Shown one piece after another: positions 8,553 to 17,458 of a DNA stretch of 64,000 bases (its first letter is position 1; every line of letters starts with the position of its first letter). A program made the position numbers and the translations under genes. The stretch is from an uncultured Aquimarina sp. (GTDB lineage: Bacteria; Bacteroidota; Bacteroidia; Flavobacteriales; Flavobacteriaceae), in NCBI RefSeq assembly GCF_947496855.1, contig NZ_CANMED010000001.1, positions 1,116,001 through 1,180,000 of the forward strand. Reading direction: 5' to 3'. The notes beneath the pieces were generated by a model. It was given only the letters and a program-made list of their open reading frames with translations. It ran no database searches and was not told where the DNA came from.

Positions 8553-9860
8553 TCAGATCTTGCTTGATGGTAAAGCTTCTCTAGAGTCTATAAAAGAAAT
8601 AGGCTTACGACTCATCTCAGGGAATTTTTTCGCTTTTAGAGCCTCTTTTGTGTTTAATACTAAATCTGGTACCACTCTCAGATTTGCTCTAAAATGTTCT
8701 TTTAACTCTTTTTGTTGTAAAGCGCTTAAAGAATCCAATATATGTATTAACAATTTATCAGTACCAAGCTCACCAATAACTACTTCGATTACATACATTC
8801 CTAATCCTTCGAAACTGGTAAGTACTTCTATAACACTTTGTGGATATAAGGTAGTTCCCTTATACTTAATCATGTGTTTCTTTCTACCAAGTACAGGACT
8901 TAATCGCATGGTAGTCCTACCACAACTACACGGTTCTGTATGTGCTTGCACCATATCGCCTGTAGTATATCTTAATAAAGGCATGGCTTCAATCCCAAGG
9001 GTGGTGATTGCCAGCTCTCCTACTTTTCCTTCTTCAACCGCAATACCATTTTCATCAAGAATCTCAGTAATAATCAACTCCGGGCGGTGATGCCCTCCTT
9101 GATGTGCTTCGCACTCTGTGAATGCCGTGCTCATTTCTGTGGATGCATAAGTAGAATACAGATCAATATCCCATTTCTCTTTGATCTTGTTTCCTAAAGT
9201 ATTTAGATTAAAATCTTGATCTCTTAGTGGTTCTCCAATACATATTGCTGCTTTTACAGAAGAGTTGCTATAATCAATTCCATGAGCCTCTGCATATGAT
9301 ATTAATTTCAGCAAAAACGAAGGCACTACCACTAAATAGGTTGACTGAAAACGCTGTATAGAATCCCATTGCAATTCTGGGATCCCCGATCCTACACGAA
9401 CCATAGCCGCTCCTAATTTTCGGGTTCCTAAAAAATAAGCCAACCCTGCCATAAATCTACGATCTAGGGTTGTGGTTAATTGTACCACATCTGTTTTAGT
9501 TACTCCCGCGGTTTCGAAAGAAGTTGCTTCGTTATAAGCCAATCGCTTCAAGTCTTTTTCTGTCAAAGCAAATGTAACGGGTTTTCCTAATGTACCTGAT
9601 GTGGTCACATAGTCTATAATTTCCGATTTAGGCACACACAAAAAATCATCATTATATGCTTGTAAATCATCTTTGGTTGTAATAGGAAGTTTTTTAAGAT
9701 CCTGAACGGTTTTGATAGCTGATTTTGAGATATCAAGTGAAGCGAACAATCTTTTATAATAAGGAGAATATTGTAAAACAAAAGCTACTAACTCCTGAAG
9801 TTTTTCATTCTGAAGATCTTCTATTTGTGCTTGCGTAGCTTGTTCTATATTTTTTGTCAT
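8553..9860 (-). CDS. Aryl/acyl-activating ligase (PaaK / F390-synthetase-like AMP ligase)
   Basis: A 435-residue adenylate-forming enzyme of the phenylacetate-CoA ligase branch. It has the phosphate-binding loop VTTSGTLGKPV (about 86-96), the A5-like motif YSTYASTEM (about 235-243), and a Cys-containing C-terminal part (CSCGRTT) typical of PaaK-like proteins. In aryl polyene clusters such ligases activate the aromatic starter, here probably 4-coumarate from the tyrosine ammonia-lyase, for loading on an ACP. It is the last gene of the cluster, separated from the rest by the RAYT element. The exact substrate is inferred. Confidence 0.85.
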   Translation of the reverse strand: MTKNIEQATQAQIEDLQNEKLQELVAFVLQYSPYYKRLFASLDISKSAIKTVQDLKKLPITTKDDLQAYNDDFLCVPKSEIIDYVTTSGTLGKPVTFALTEKDLKRLAYNEATSFETAGVTKTDVVQLTTTLDRRFMAGLAYFLGTRKLGAAMVRVGSGIPELQWDSIQRFQSTYLVVVPSFLLKLISYAEAHGIDYSNSSVKAAICIGEPLRDQDFNLNTLGNKIKEKWDIDLYSTYASTEMSTAFTECEAHQGGHHRPELIITEILDENGIAVEEGKVGELAITTLGIEAMPLLRYTTGDMVQAHTEPCSCGRTTMRLSPVLGRKKHMIKYKGTTLYPQSVIEVLTSFEGLGMYVIEVVIGELGTDKLLIHILDSLSALQQKELKEHFRANLRVVPDLVLNTKEALKAKKFPEMSRKPISFIDSREALPSSKI

Positions 9861-9887
9861 TTATATCTATTCTTTTTATTCTTTTTC

Positions 9888-9920
9888 AGACCTCACAGGT
9901 CTTAGAGACCTGTGAGGTCT
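9888..9920. repeat. REP-like palindrome 3, 3' flank of the RAYT gene
   Basis: A perfect 15-bp inverted repeat, agacctcacaggtct (9888-9902) and agacctgtgaggtct (9906-9920), around the loop tag. It ends 18 bp beyond the stop codon of the RAYT gene. With the copy at 10523 it frames the transposase as expected for a RAYT with its cognate REPs. It may also act as a terminator. Confidence 0.85.
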
Positions 9921-9938
9921 ACTCCATGAAGTTTACCA

Positions 9939-10499
9939 TTATTCTAAACTTAAATCACTTTCAATTTCTCTCTTCTTATGCAAATGAGCATATTCAAAAT
10001 TTGATTTTCCCTCAAATAAAGACAAAATAAATTCTCTATCCAATTTAGATGGTTTATCGGACAAATAACTCTTATATGATGAATACATATAATTACTAAA
10101 ATCATTAATCAATCCATGATGTTGTGGGTTGAGATGCGTATAAATTATTAACTGTCTTAAATATTGTTCATTATCAATCTTCTTTCTAGAAAATCGATCG
10201 GTAAAAAGACTACCCGTTCTGTTATATGATTTATTAATCGCTTTGGAATATGTATTAAACATATTCGAGAACCCTTGAGAAATTGATTTATCTCCAACCT
10301 CTGATTTTGTTTTTACTATTAAGTGGAAATGATTCTTTAAAAGACAGTATGCATAAATTTCGCAAACAGAAGTAATATATTTATCAAGAAGCTTTAAAAA
10401 GTAATCATAATTCCGATCCTCTTTAAATATATCTTCTTTATTATTTCCACGATTATATATGTGGAAATATGTATCAGAAATTAGAGGTTCATATTTCAT
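9939..10499 (-). mobile_element. REP-associated tyrosine transposase (RAYT, Y1/IS200-like)
   Basis: A 186-residue Y1_Tnp transposase. It carries the HUH metal-binding motif H57-F-H59 in LLKNHFHLIVKTK, and the candidate catalytic tyrosine Y120 in IIYTHLNPQHHG. RAYTs are single-strand endonucleases that nick at, and are thought to spread, REP palindromes. Palindromes of the same family lie 18 bp beyond its stop and 23 bp before its start, with two more at 7.1-7.2 kb. It sits between the C45 and ligase genes on the same strand, so the pigment operon may read through it. Length and motifs look intact. Confidence 0.9.
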
Positions 10500-10522
10500 T
10501 TATTATTATTTAATATCTTTCG

Positions 10523-10555
10523 AGACCTCACAGGTCTCTAAGATCTGTGAGGTCT
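10523..10555. repeat. REP-like palindrome 4, 5' flank of the RAYT gene
   Basis: Arms agacctcacaggtct (10523-10537) and agatctgtgaggtct (10541-10555) around a 3-nt loop, with one mismatch at 10544 that forms a G-T pair in single-stranded DNA. The left arm is identical to that of palindrome 3. It lies 23 bp upstream of the RAYT start codon and 13 bp past the stop of the C45 gene. Confidence 0.85.
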
Positions 10556-10568
10556 AAATAATTACATC

Positions 10569-12236
10569 CTATATTTTTCGTTCACATTTTCTGATATATT
10601 TTTTTACATTCTCCATATCAGGAACTGTGGTTACTTCTCTTTTTTGAGCTTGTTTAAAAGCAATTAATGCCTTCTTATACTCTTTTTGTATGTAATGGTA
10701 TTTACCCAGTACAAAATAAGTAGCCCAATAATTCGGGTTTAAATTTTGAAATTTCGAAAGCGCTGACTCAGATACTTTCTCTTCATTATCTGTGGCTGCT
10801 TCAATTTTTCTGCTTAGCACTCTAAACGCTTCATAATTAGCATACGTTTGTGTATGAATAAATGGATCTTCCGGCACGTTCAATGATTCTGAAGCAATAA
10901 CAACTTCTTCTTTTTGTGATTTTATTTTATCAAAAACTTCATCCAAGTCGTAGGCTACGAATTCTCCCATTTGGTAAGGGTTTGTAGAAACCCAAACTTT
11001 TCGTTCTTCTGGTTGAAATACAATCCCGTGATGTGCCAACATTTGATTTAAAGCCTTTTCGTTACCATATCCGATTAGCTTATCATCCAGACCGTCTCTA
11101 TTTCTCAATATTGCCACCGCTTTTTCGGGGTTTAGTTTATCATTTTCTGATAAAAGCTCTGTCATTCTCTGATATCTATAGAGGGAATGGCTTTCTGCTA
11201 TTGCTTTCTGATTACGCTTATCTTCGGTATACGTATCACTCTGAAAATGATTAGAACACACCAATTGATTGGTATTTGGCACTTTATATACCCCAAAATT
11301 ATTGGGAGAAACTTCTATCAATGCTGCTTTTTTGTCCTTAGCACTACCAATCATAATAGATTCGGACACAAAAACTTCTCTTTTTTTAGCTATTGCTACT
11401 GCTTCTTCTATAGTGGATGCATATTGTAATATCTCTCTGGTTAAAATAGAAATGGGGGTCTTGGCAATTAATGGTATTTTTGATTTACCCGCATTAATGG
11501 TAACTGTCAATCCCGTTTCGTTCATTCCTGATAATGCACCCATCATGCCTGCCCATCCATAAGTCATAAATTTATATCCTTCTGATGGATTCATAAACGT
11601 GACTAGTTTTTCTTTGGAAAAATCATCTCCTGCATAGAAATCAAAATTACGACCAATTAAAAGTTTACCGTCTACTGTTTTTTCATCCCAGGCAGCAAAA
11701 GATGTACATCCTACCAGCATTAAATCTTGTAATGCGTGTCCTATATCATGAGCTCCGTGTGCATAAAGCATACGCACATAGGGTTCTGCAAAATCATTAT
11801 AATCATTGGAGGCATATCTAGAAACTCCATAAATTTCAGTTTTATACTCTTCGGGGACATTCAAATGTAACTTACGATTATACCAAGCTATAATTTTACT
11901 TAAAAACTTAAGATACCCTTCTGAAGGAATCAGCTCTGTAATCTTACCTATAAAAGCGTCTTCCTGTATTTTGATTAATTCTCTCCCTAAACTTCCTGCA
12001 GCAATTCCTCTTTCTAAAGGTTTTCCTTCTAGATACATTTCCCATAATCCTTGCTTGTTTTTACGAAGAAGATTATTGTTAAGTGTAAAAAAAGTCTGGC
12101 TATGTTTTATTCTAGTAGTATCGACATTTTCGATCCCAGAAATATCTGGTCTTGCTGCCAATGACTTCTTCACACCACAAGATGATGACGCCATTACGAC
12201 AAGGAGAAGAAATATATAATAGAAAAAATTCCTCAT
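10569..12236 (-). CDS. C45-family (penicillin acyltransferase-like) lipoprotein
   Basis: A 555-residue Ntn-hydrolase of the peptidase C45 / acyl-CoA:6-aminopenicillanate acyltransferase family. An SPII signal has its lipobox Cys at 20 (VMASSSCG). The expected autocatalytic nucleophile is C177 in LMLVGCTSFAAW, followed by the family stretch GRNFDF. The C-terminal part (about 440-555) is TPR-like (YFVLGKYHYIQKEYKKALIA). Such genes recur in flexirubin clusters as I know them. It may catalyse acyl transfer or hydrolysis of pigment esters in the envelope; this is inference. The start overlaps the upstream stop by one base (TAATG). Confidence 0.85.
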   Translation of the reverse strand: MRNFFYYIFLLLVVMASSSCGVKKSLAARPDISGIENVDTTRIKHSQTFFTLNNNLLRKNKQGLWEMYLEGKPLERGIAAGSLGRELIKIQEDAFIGKITELIPSEGYLKFLSKIIAWYNRKLHLNVPEEYKTEIYGVSRYASNDYNDFAEPYVRMLYAHGAHDIGHALQDLMLVGCTSFAAWDEKTVDGKLLIGRNFDFYAGDDFSKEKLVTFMNPSEGYKFMTYGWAGMMGALSGMNETGLTVTINAGKSKIPLIAKTPISILTREILQYASTIEEAVAIAKKREVFVSESIMIGSAKDKKAALIEVSPNNFGVYKVPNTNQLVCSNHFQSDTYTEDKRNQKAIAESHSLYRYQRMTELLSENDKLNPEKAVAILRNRDGLDDKLIGYGNEKALNQMLAHHGIVFQPEERKVWVSTNPYQMGEFVAYDLDEVFDKIKSQKEEVVIASESLNVPEDPFIHTQTYANYEAFRVLSRKIEAATDNEEKVSESALSKFQNLNPNYWATYFVLGKYHYIQKEYKKALIAFKQAQKREVTTVPDMENVKKYIRKCERKI

Positions 12237-13777
12237 TATAAATTAGATAATTCTTTTTCTTCCAAAGTACCTTTAATTTGTTTTAGCAAATGTTCTTTAC
12301 CTACTAGTTCTCCGCAAGTTACAACTGCGCTTATGGTCACTCCTAAAACACCATGCATATTTAACCCTTGACCTGTAAATAATAAATTAGGAATCTTAGT
12401 TCTTGGTGATAAAAAGGATTTCATCGGATTATCTGCATCTTTTGCAAAACCATACATAGATCCTTCATAACAACCAATATAATCTCTATAGGATAAAGGT
12501 GTAGAAGTATGTACTGATTTTATACAAGATCTAATATTTGGAAACTTTTTCTCTATCTCTTTTAAATATGCTTCGATTTTACGTTGTTTAAACGCTTCAT
12601 AATCCTCTCCTCTATCATTCTTTTGTGAAACCGTATTAAAAGTATCCGCCCAAGGTTTCATTTCATCAAATCGCATGTAGGCAATAGAAGTCAAATTTTC
12701 TGCAAAACCCGGATTTTTAAGATCTTCATTGGTAGAAATCAAATATGCTTCTGGCCAGTTTTCTTCTGTATATTCTTGTGTAGTCCATACTTTCTCTGGC
12801 GTACGCGTATGATAATAGTTTTTATTGATATAAGGAAAAGTACCTTTTTCGAAAACTATATATATGCTAAATGAAGATATAATACTTTCTGTATTTTGAA
12901 TTCTCTTATAGTATAAATTTCTAAAATGTTCTTTTCCTATAATCTGTAAGGTAAGTTTTGGATCTACATTAGAAATAAAATGATCTCCAAAAAAAGTATC
13001 TCCTTTGGTAGTAGATACGGATACTATCTGTTTCTCTTCAAAACTAAATTTATTTACTTCTTGATACTTATAAATCTTACCTCCAAGCGCTCTAAATCGT
13101 TTTACTAATAACTTAGCAATCTGGCTTCCTCCCTGAATACACCTCCAGGCACTTTCCATATATGAGTTAACAGATAATGCATGTACATAAAACGGTGTTT
13201 TATCTGGATCACCTGCATATAATAGATTGGAGCCAGCAAGCACTGCTTTTAATTTAGGATCCTTTACAACACTATCTATATAATCCTTAGCTTTAAGTGT
13301 TAACAGATCTTCTCCATAATATCGATCTCCTTCCTGTAAATTATATAATGGAAATCTATAGCAAGTATCCCTTACTTTATCGACATATTCCATTATTCCT
13401 TTTTCTTCTTCAGGAAAAAACTTTACTAGCTGTTTTACAAAATTATCATATCCTTGTGCATGGGGATACTCAAACGCATCATCATCAAAAGTAACTACAT
13501 CATAAGCATCAATATCCATTCTTTTGATTTTCAGATCATCTATAATTTCAAGATACTTAAAGTACCTATATAGATTCTGACCTTTATCCAAACCTCCTAT
13601 ATAATGAATACCAGTGTCGAATATACTTTTGTCTCTAACAAAAGTTTGTAGATTGCCTCCGAACTGGTTGTTCTTTTCTAAGACACATACCTTCTTACCT
13701 TCTTTAGCAAGGATATTTGCGGAAACCAATCCTCCTAATCCACTTCCGATAATAATGATATCAAATTTCTCTTGCAT
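12236..13777 (-). CDS. NAD(P)/FAD-dependent oxidoreductase, CrtI / retinol-saturase-like
   Basis: A 513-residue flavoprotein with an N-terminal dinucleotide-binding motif (IIIIGSGLGGLVSANILAKE, residues 8-27), the following acidic residue (VLEK), and an FGGN motif as in phytoene desaturase/isomerase relatives. The C-terminal FAD-binding stretch is seen near LFTGQGLNMHGVLG. Aryl polyene and flexirubin clusters carry such an enzyme, presumably acting on the conjugated chain (isomerisation, desaturation or saturation), but the reaction here is not established. It abuts the MMPL gene upstream and overlaps the C45 gene start. Confidence 0.85.
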   Translation of the reverse strand: MQEKFDIIIIGSGLGGLVSANILAKEGKKVCVLEKNNQFGGNLQTFVRDKSIFDTGIHYIGGLDKGQNLYRYFKYLEIIDDLKIKRMDIDAYDVVTFDDDAFEYPHAQGYDNFVKQLVKFFPEEEKGIMEYVDKVRDTCYRFPLYNLQEGDRYYGEDLLTLKAKDYIDSVVKDPKLKAVLAGSNLLYAGDPDKTPFYVHALSVNSYMESAWRCIQGGSQIAKLLVKRFRALGGKIYKYQEVNKFSFEEKQIVSVSTTKGDTFFGDHFISNVDPKLTLQIIGKEHFRNLYYKRIQNTESIISSFSIYIVFEKGTFPYINKNYYHTRTPEKVWTTQEYTEENWPEAYLISTNEDLKNPGFAENLTSIAYMRFDEMKPWADTFNTVSQKNDRGEDYEAFKQRKIEAYLKEIEKKFPNIRSCIKSVHTSTPLSYRDYIGCYEGSMYGFAKDADNPMKSFLSPRTKIPNLLFTGQGLNMHGVLGVTISAVVTCGELVGKEHLLKQIKGTLEEKELSNL

Positions 13778-16700
13778 CTATTTTATTCTATTCAAAACTG
13801 TTAACCCAAACTCCTGAATATCTACTCGAAAGGTAGTTTTCATTAATTCGAGAAACTCGTTACTTTCGGAAAATATAATAATTCGCTTTATATCTTCTGA
13901 TAGTATTTCTTTTATGTATTTTGGTTGTATTGGTGTAGCTGTATGTAACAAAAGTACATCAAATTTTGTCGATGTCAAATCTTGATGATCCACAAACTCC
14001 ACTTTATTTCTTTTAGTACTATAGCAGTTTTTTGCGATAGCCAATTTTTCATCTTGAGTTAGCACTCCTTTCAGCTTAGCATATGGCTTTTTAAAACTTA
14101 GATATAACAAAAACTGTCCATAATCATCACTGTATTGTAAAACCCGGTCTTTATGCTCAATAAAACTTGCTGCCTTATAGTATTTTTCTTTAAGTAATTC
14201 AAAATCAACTTTGACTTCTTTAAAGCAACTTTTATACCTATAATTATTTAATAATGCCTTTTTATAATAATTTACACCTTCTAGATCTTTTTGAAGTTCA
14301 AAAAACTGTTCTCTAAAATAAGTACTTATCTTTTTAGTTCTCTCTACATAACCGTTTCCAAACTTCTTGTTATCTGCGGCAATTCTTGGTAAAATCTTTA
14401 ATTGTATCGCTCCATCGTGAATGATAAAATCACCTTTTGGAGACACCTGAGCATTACCGTGAATTACTACGGGTAGTATATCCAAATTCAATTCTTGAGC
14501 GAGATAAAATGATCCTTTATGAAATCTACTCATCTTAGCGGTATTTGTTCTGGATCCTTCTGGGAAGGCTATTAATGAATATCCTTGTTTCACTTTTTCG
14601 CGCAGGTGTTCTACACCACCTTCTATACCCGAAGAAACCGGATAAAATCCTGCTAGTTTTGCCGCTCTTCCGAAAACTGGATTATCATACACCCAATCCT
14701 TCACTAAATATATAAGTTTAGGGTATAACATTCCAACAGAAATAATATCTAAAAACGAAGAGTGATTAGCAATAATGATACATTGCTTACTAAAATCTTC
14801 ATTTTCTGGATTATATACTCTTTTCTTTACAAAAGGATTCGAATATAAAACGGATCTCATCAATTTAGAGGTAACGCTATGAAAAATGGCCATTTTCTTT
14901 TTCATACGTGCCGGAAACCAAGGAATAATCAAACTACTGATTATCGACACAATAAATCCTCCTATTATAAAATATCCAAAACTAAAGATAGACCAGATAG
15001 TTTGACGTATTCTAAGCGGTGTCAACCCTTTTTTAACACGGTTAGTAATAAATGCTCTAAATAACATTGGCTGAATCGTAAACGCTACTAAAACTGCTGA
15101 TAGAATTCCAATTAAAGATACTATAGAAATGGAGCGAAGTGCTGGATGCTTTGCAAATATTAGCACTCCAACTCCTAATATAGTCGTTATCACCGATAGT
15201 AAAATAGAGGTTTTATACGTAGACAATTCTTTTACGCCATACGTAAACTCTTTTACAAGTCCATTTGTGATAAAAATGCTATAATCTACTCCTAAACCAA
15301 AAATAAAAGTGGAGATAATTACATTAAAAATATTAAAATCTATACCCAACATTTTCATAACTCCTAATGTAATCACCCAGGTAATTGCAATTGGTAATGC
15401 AGTTAACAATGTGAGCATAGGGTCTCTATAAAACAATAATAACAATAAGACTACCGCTATCAGAGAATACCCAATTAATGAATTAAAATCATTCTTAAGA
15501 TTTCCTAGCAAAGTCTCATTCAATTGCTTTCGATCAATCACAACAATATTCGCTATCTTACTTAAAGAAGTATTTATATTATCAGCTTTCTCGTGATCTA
15601 CTTTTATAGCAGAAACCACTGTAGAAAAACCATCTTCATTAGTCACAAATTCATCAAGATATAGTTCCTTAATATTTTGATATTCATTAAAACTAATGGG
15701 GTTAGTTTCTGAATTTAATGTTGCATAAAACTGAGTAAATGTTTCTGGTTTAAAACCAACAACACTTCCTTTTTCTTTCAATAAATTAGTAATGGTATCT
15801 ACCCGTTGTTTTGTCCAAAATTCATTCCATAACTTTATTTTTTCAATTTGAGCTTCCTGAGAAAGAACAACTCCACCTACGGAACTGAAGTTAATTAACT
15901 CTTTATTTGACTTCTTCTGTTGTAAAGTCTCAAATAATTTATTATTTGCATTTAAAGCTTCATTTAGCGATGTTCCGTATGAAACCAAATAAATTGACTT
16001 AGCCTTATTGTTATTGATTCTATCCAAATCTTCTTCTGCCGCTATCAACTCTTCTGGCTGATAGTTCATTTTACTTAGATCGGTATTAAATCCTACTTTA
16101 TGAAACAGAAATAACCCAATAACAAATACTACCGCTATAATTGAAATAAGAACCTTACTTTTATGAAAATCTGTTTGAGAAATTCTATCTATAAATGTTT
16201 TTCTTTTAGCTTTTTTACTTTCAGAAAAACGATATACCTGTGGAATAAATATCAAAGCAAAAATAGATGCTCCCACTACACTCACTGCAGCAAAAACCCC
16301 AAGATCATTTAACGCTTCGGATTTTACAAAAATCAAACACAAGAAAGCAACAGCAGTAGTTAAACTACTCATAATAACAGGCATAGAAACATCTCGATAT
16401 AGCTCTTTTACATTGTTATTGTTTCTAAAATGTGTAAGAATATGTAGCGAATAATCTAATGTAATACCCAGTAAAACAGATCCTATACCTAAAGATATGG
16501 CAGATATATTTCCTTTGATCAAATACAATACTGCTATGGCAATGATTGCTCCAAAAACGGTAGGAGTAAAAATAATAAGTGGTACTGTGAGTTTTCTATA
16601 GAAAAAAATCAAAATCAATAGTAAGATGCTCATCGCGATACTAACCGTAAGCTGTATATCGTGTTTTATTTGTTTTGCATTCGCTACAGCATATAATGTC

Positions 16701-17458
16701 GCTCCAAATAAATTCGCTTCCGCCTGTTCTGAATATTTTTTATTTAGGTCAGTTGTAATTTTTTTTAGTCTTTCAACAAAAAATGTATTTTCTCCTGTCT
16801 CATTAGTTGCTAAAGCTGGTGTAAGAAATAATAACAAATTTTTTCGGTCTTTAGTAATTAAAAAACCGTTATATAAATCGTAATTATCTCCTAACTGTAA
16901 TTGGGCTAGTTTTTGAAGTCCCTTTGGGGTTAATGCCAAAGGGTCCTTTACAATAAATTTTTTGGTAACTAAGCCAGCCGGAGAAATTAAAGTTTTATAA
17001 TTATTTTCGATAACTTCCGCAATAGAGTCCGGGTTGATTTGCTGATCTATATATTGATAATCCGATTCATTAAGAAAAAACGGAAGGTGTTTATATACAA
17101 AATCATATAATTCCATTACGTTATCATCGGCAACTTTACCTTGTATTTTTTTTACATATTTAGGAAGATGGGTATTAATAGAATCTATATACGCTGAAGC
17201 ATACGCTACAAGATCATCGGGGTTTTCATTTTTATTAGTGATATTAACCACAATTTTATCCGAAAACGATACCGTTTTTAGAACTTTCTGTGTCACCTCT
17301 GATTTACCACTATTAGGAATTAGCCTAGTAATATCTTCTTCGAACCCAATTTTACTTGCCAAAAATGCAAATACAGCAAAAACGCCAATAATTATAGGCC
17401 AAGCAATTAATCTATTCTGCCTGATGTACTGATATACTAAAAGAAAAAACTTATGCAT
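13778..17458 (-). CDS. MMPL/RND transporter fused to PlsC acyltransferase and a degenerate methyltransferase-like domain
   Basis: A 1226-residue fusion. Residues 1 to about 860 are an RND/MMPL-type transporter: an N-terminal helix, a large periplasmic loop (about 40-260), a helical bundle with a sterol-sensing-like sequence (GSVLLGITLDYSLHILTHF), then a second loop and bundle (GLGVDYSIFITNGL). A PlsC-type acyltransferase follows, with the HX4D motif NHSSFLD near 897 and FPEGSRT near 966. The last 120 or so residues look like a class I methyltransferase fold with a broken motif I (VLQYSDDYGQFLLYL near 1106). A role in moving and acylating the lipid-like pigment is inferred. Its start overlaps the glycosyltransferase gene by 8 bp. 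Confidence 0.88.
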   Translation of the reverse strand: MHKFFLLVYQYIRQNRLIAWPIIIGVFAVFAFLASKIGFEEDITRLIPNSGKSEVTQKVLKTVSFSDKIVVNITNKNENPDDLVAYASAYIDSINTHLPKYVKKIQGKVADDNVMELYDFVYKHLPFFLNESDYQYIDQQINPDSIAEVIENNYKTLISPAGLVTKKFIVKDPLALTPKGLQKLAQLQLGDNYDLYNGFLITKDRKNLLLFLTPALATNETGENTFFVERLKKITTDLNKKYSEQAEANLFGATLYAVANAKQIKHDIQLTVSIAMSILLLILIFFYRKLTVPLIIFTPTVFGAIIAIAVLYLIKGNISAISLGIGSVLLGITLDYSLHILTHFRNNNNVKELYRDVSMPVIMSSLTTAVAFLCLIFVKSEALNDLGVFAAVSVVGASIFALIFIPQVYRFSESKKAKRKTFIDRISQTDFHKSKVLISIIAVVFVIGLFLFHKVGFNTDLSKMNYQPEELIAAEEDLDRINNNKAKSIYLVSYGTSLNEALNANNKLFETLQQKKSNKELINFSSVGGVVLSQEAQIEKIKLWNEFWTKQRVDTITNLLKEKGSVVGFKPETFTQFYATLNSETNPISFNEYQNIKELYLDEFVTNEDGFSTVVSAIKVDHEKADNINTSLSKIANIVVIDRKQLNETLLGNLKNDFNSLIGYSLIAVVLLLLLFYRDPMLTLLTALPIAITWVITLGVMKMLGIDFNIFNVIISTFIFGLGVDYSIFITNGLVKEFTYGVKELSTYKTSILLSVITTILGVGVLIFAKHPALRSISIVSLIGILSAVLVAFTIQPMLFRAFITNRVKKGLTPLRIRQTIWSIFSFGYFIIGGFIVSIISSLIIPWFPARMKKKMAIFHSVTSKLMRSVLYSNPFVKKRVYNPENEDFSKQCIIIANHSSFLDIISVGMLYPKLIYLVKDWVYDNPVFGRAAKLAGFYPVSSGIEGGVEHLREKVKQGYSLIAFPEGSRTNTAKMSRFHKGSFYLAQELNLDILPVVIHGNAQVSPKGDFIIHDGAIQLKILPRIAADNKKFGNGYVERTKKISTYFREQFFELQKDLEGVNYYKKALLNNYRYKSCFKEVKVDFELLKEKYYKAASFIEHKDRVLQYSDDYGQFLLYLSFKKPYAKLKGVLTQDEKLAIAKNCYSTKRNKVEFVDHQDLTSTKFDVLLLHTATPIQPKYIKEILSEDIKRIIIFSESNEFLELMKTTFRVDIQEFGLTVLNRIK

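Noticed and set aside
9939..10499. Cargo-carrying IS200/IS605 element
   Set aside because: There is no accessory TnpB gene and the flanks are REP palindromes, so a single-gene RAYT explains it better.
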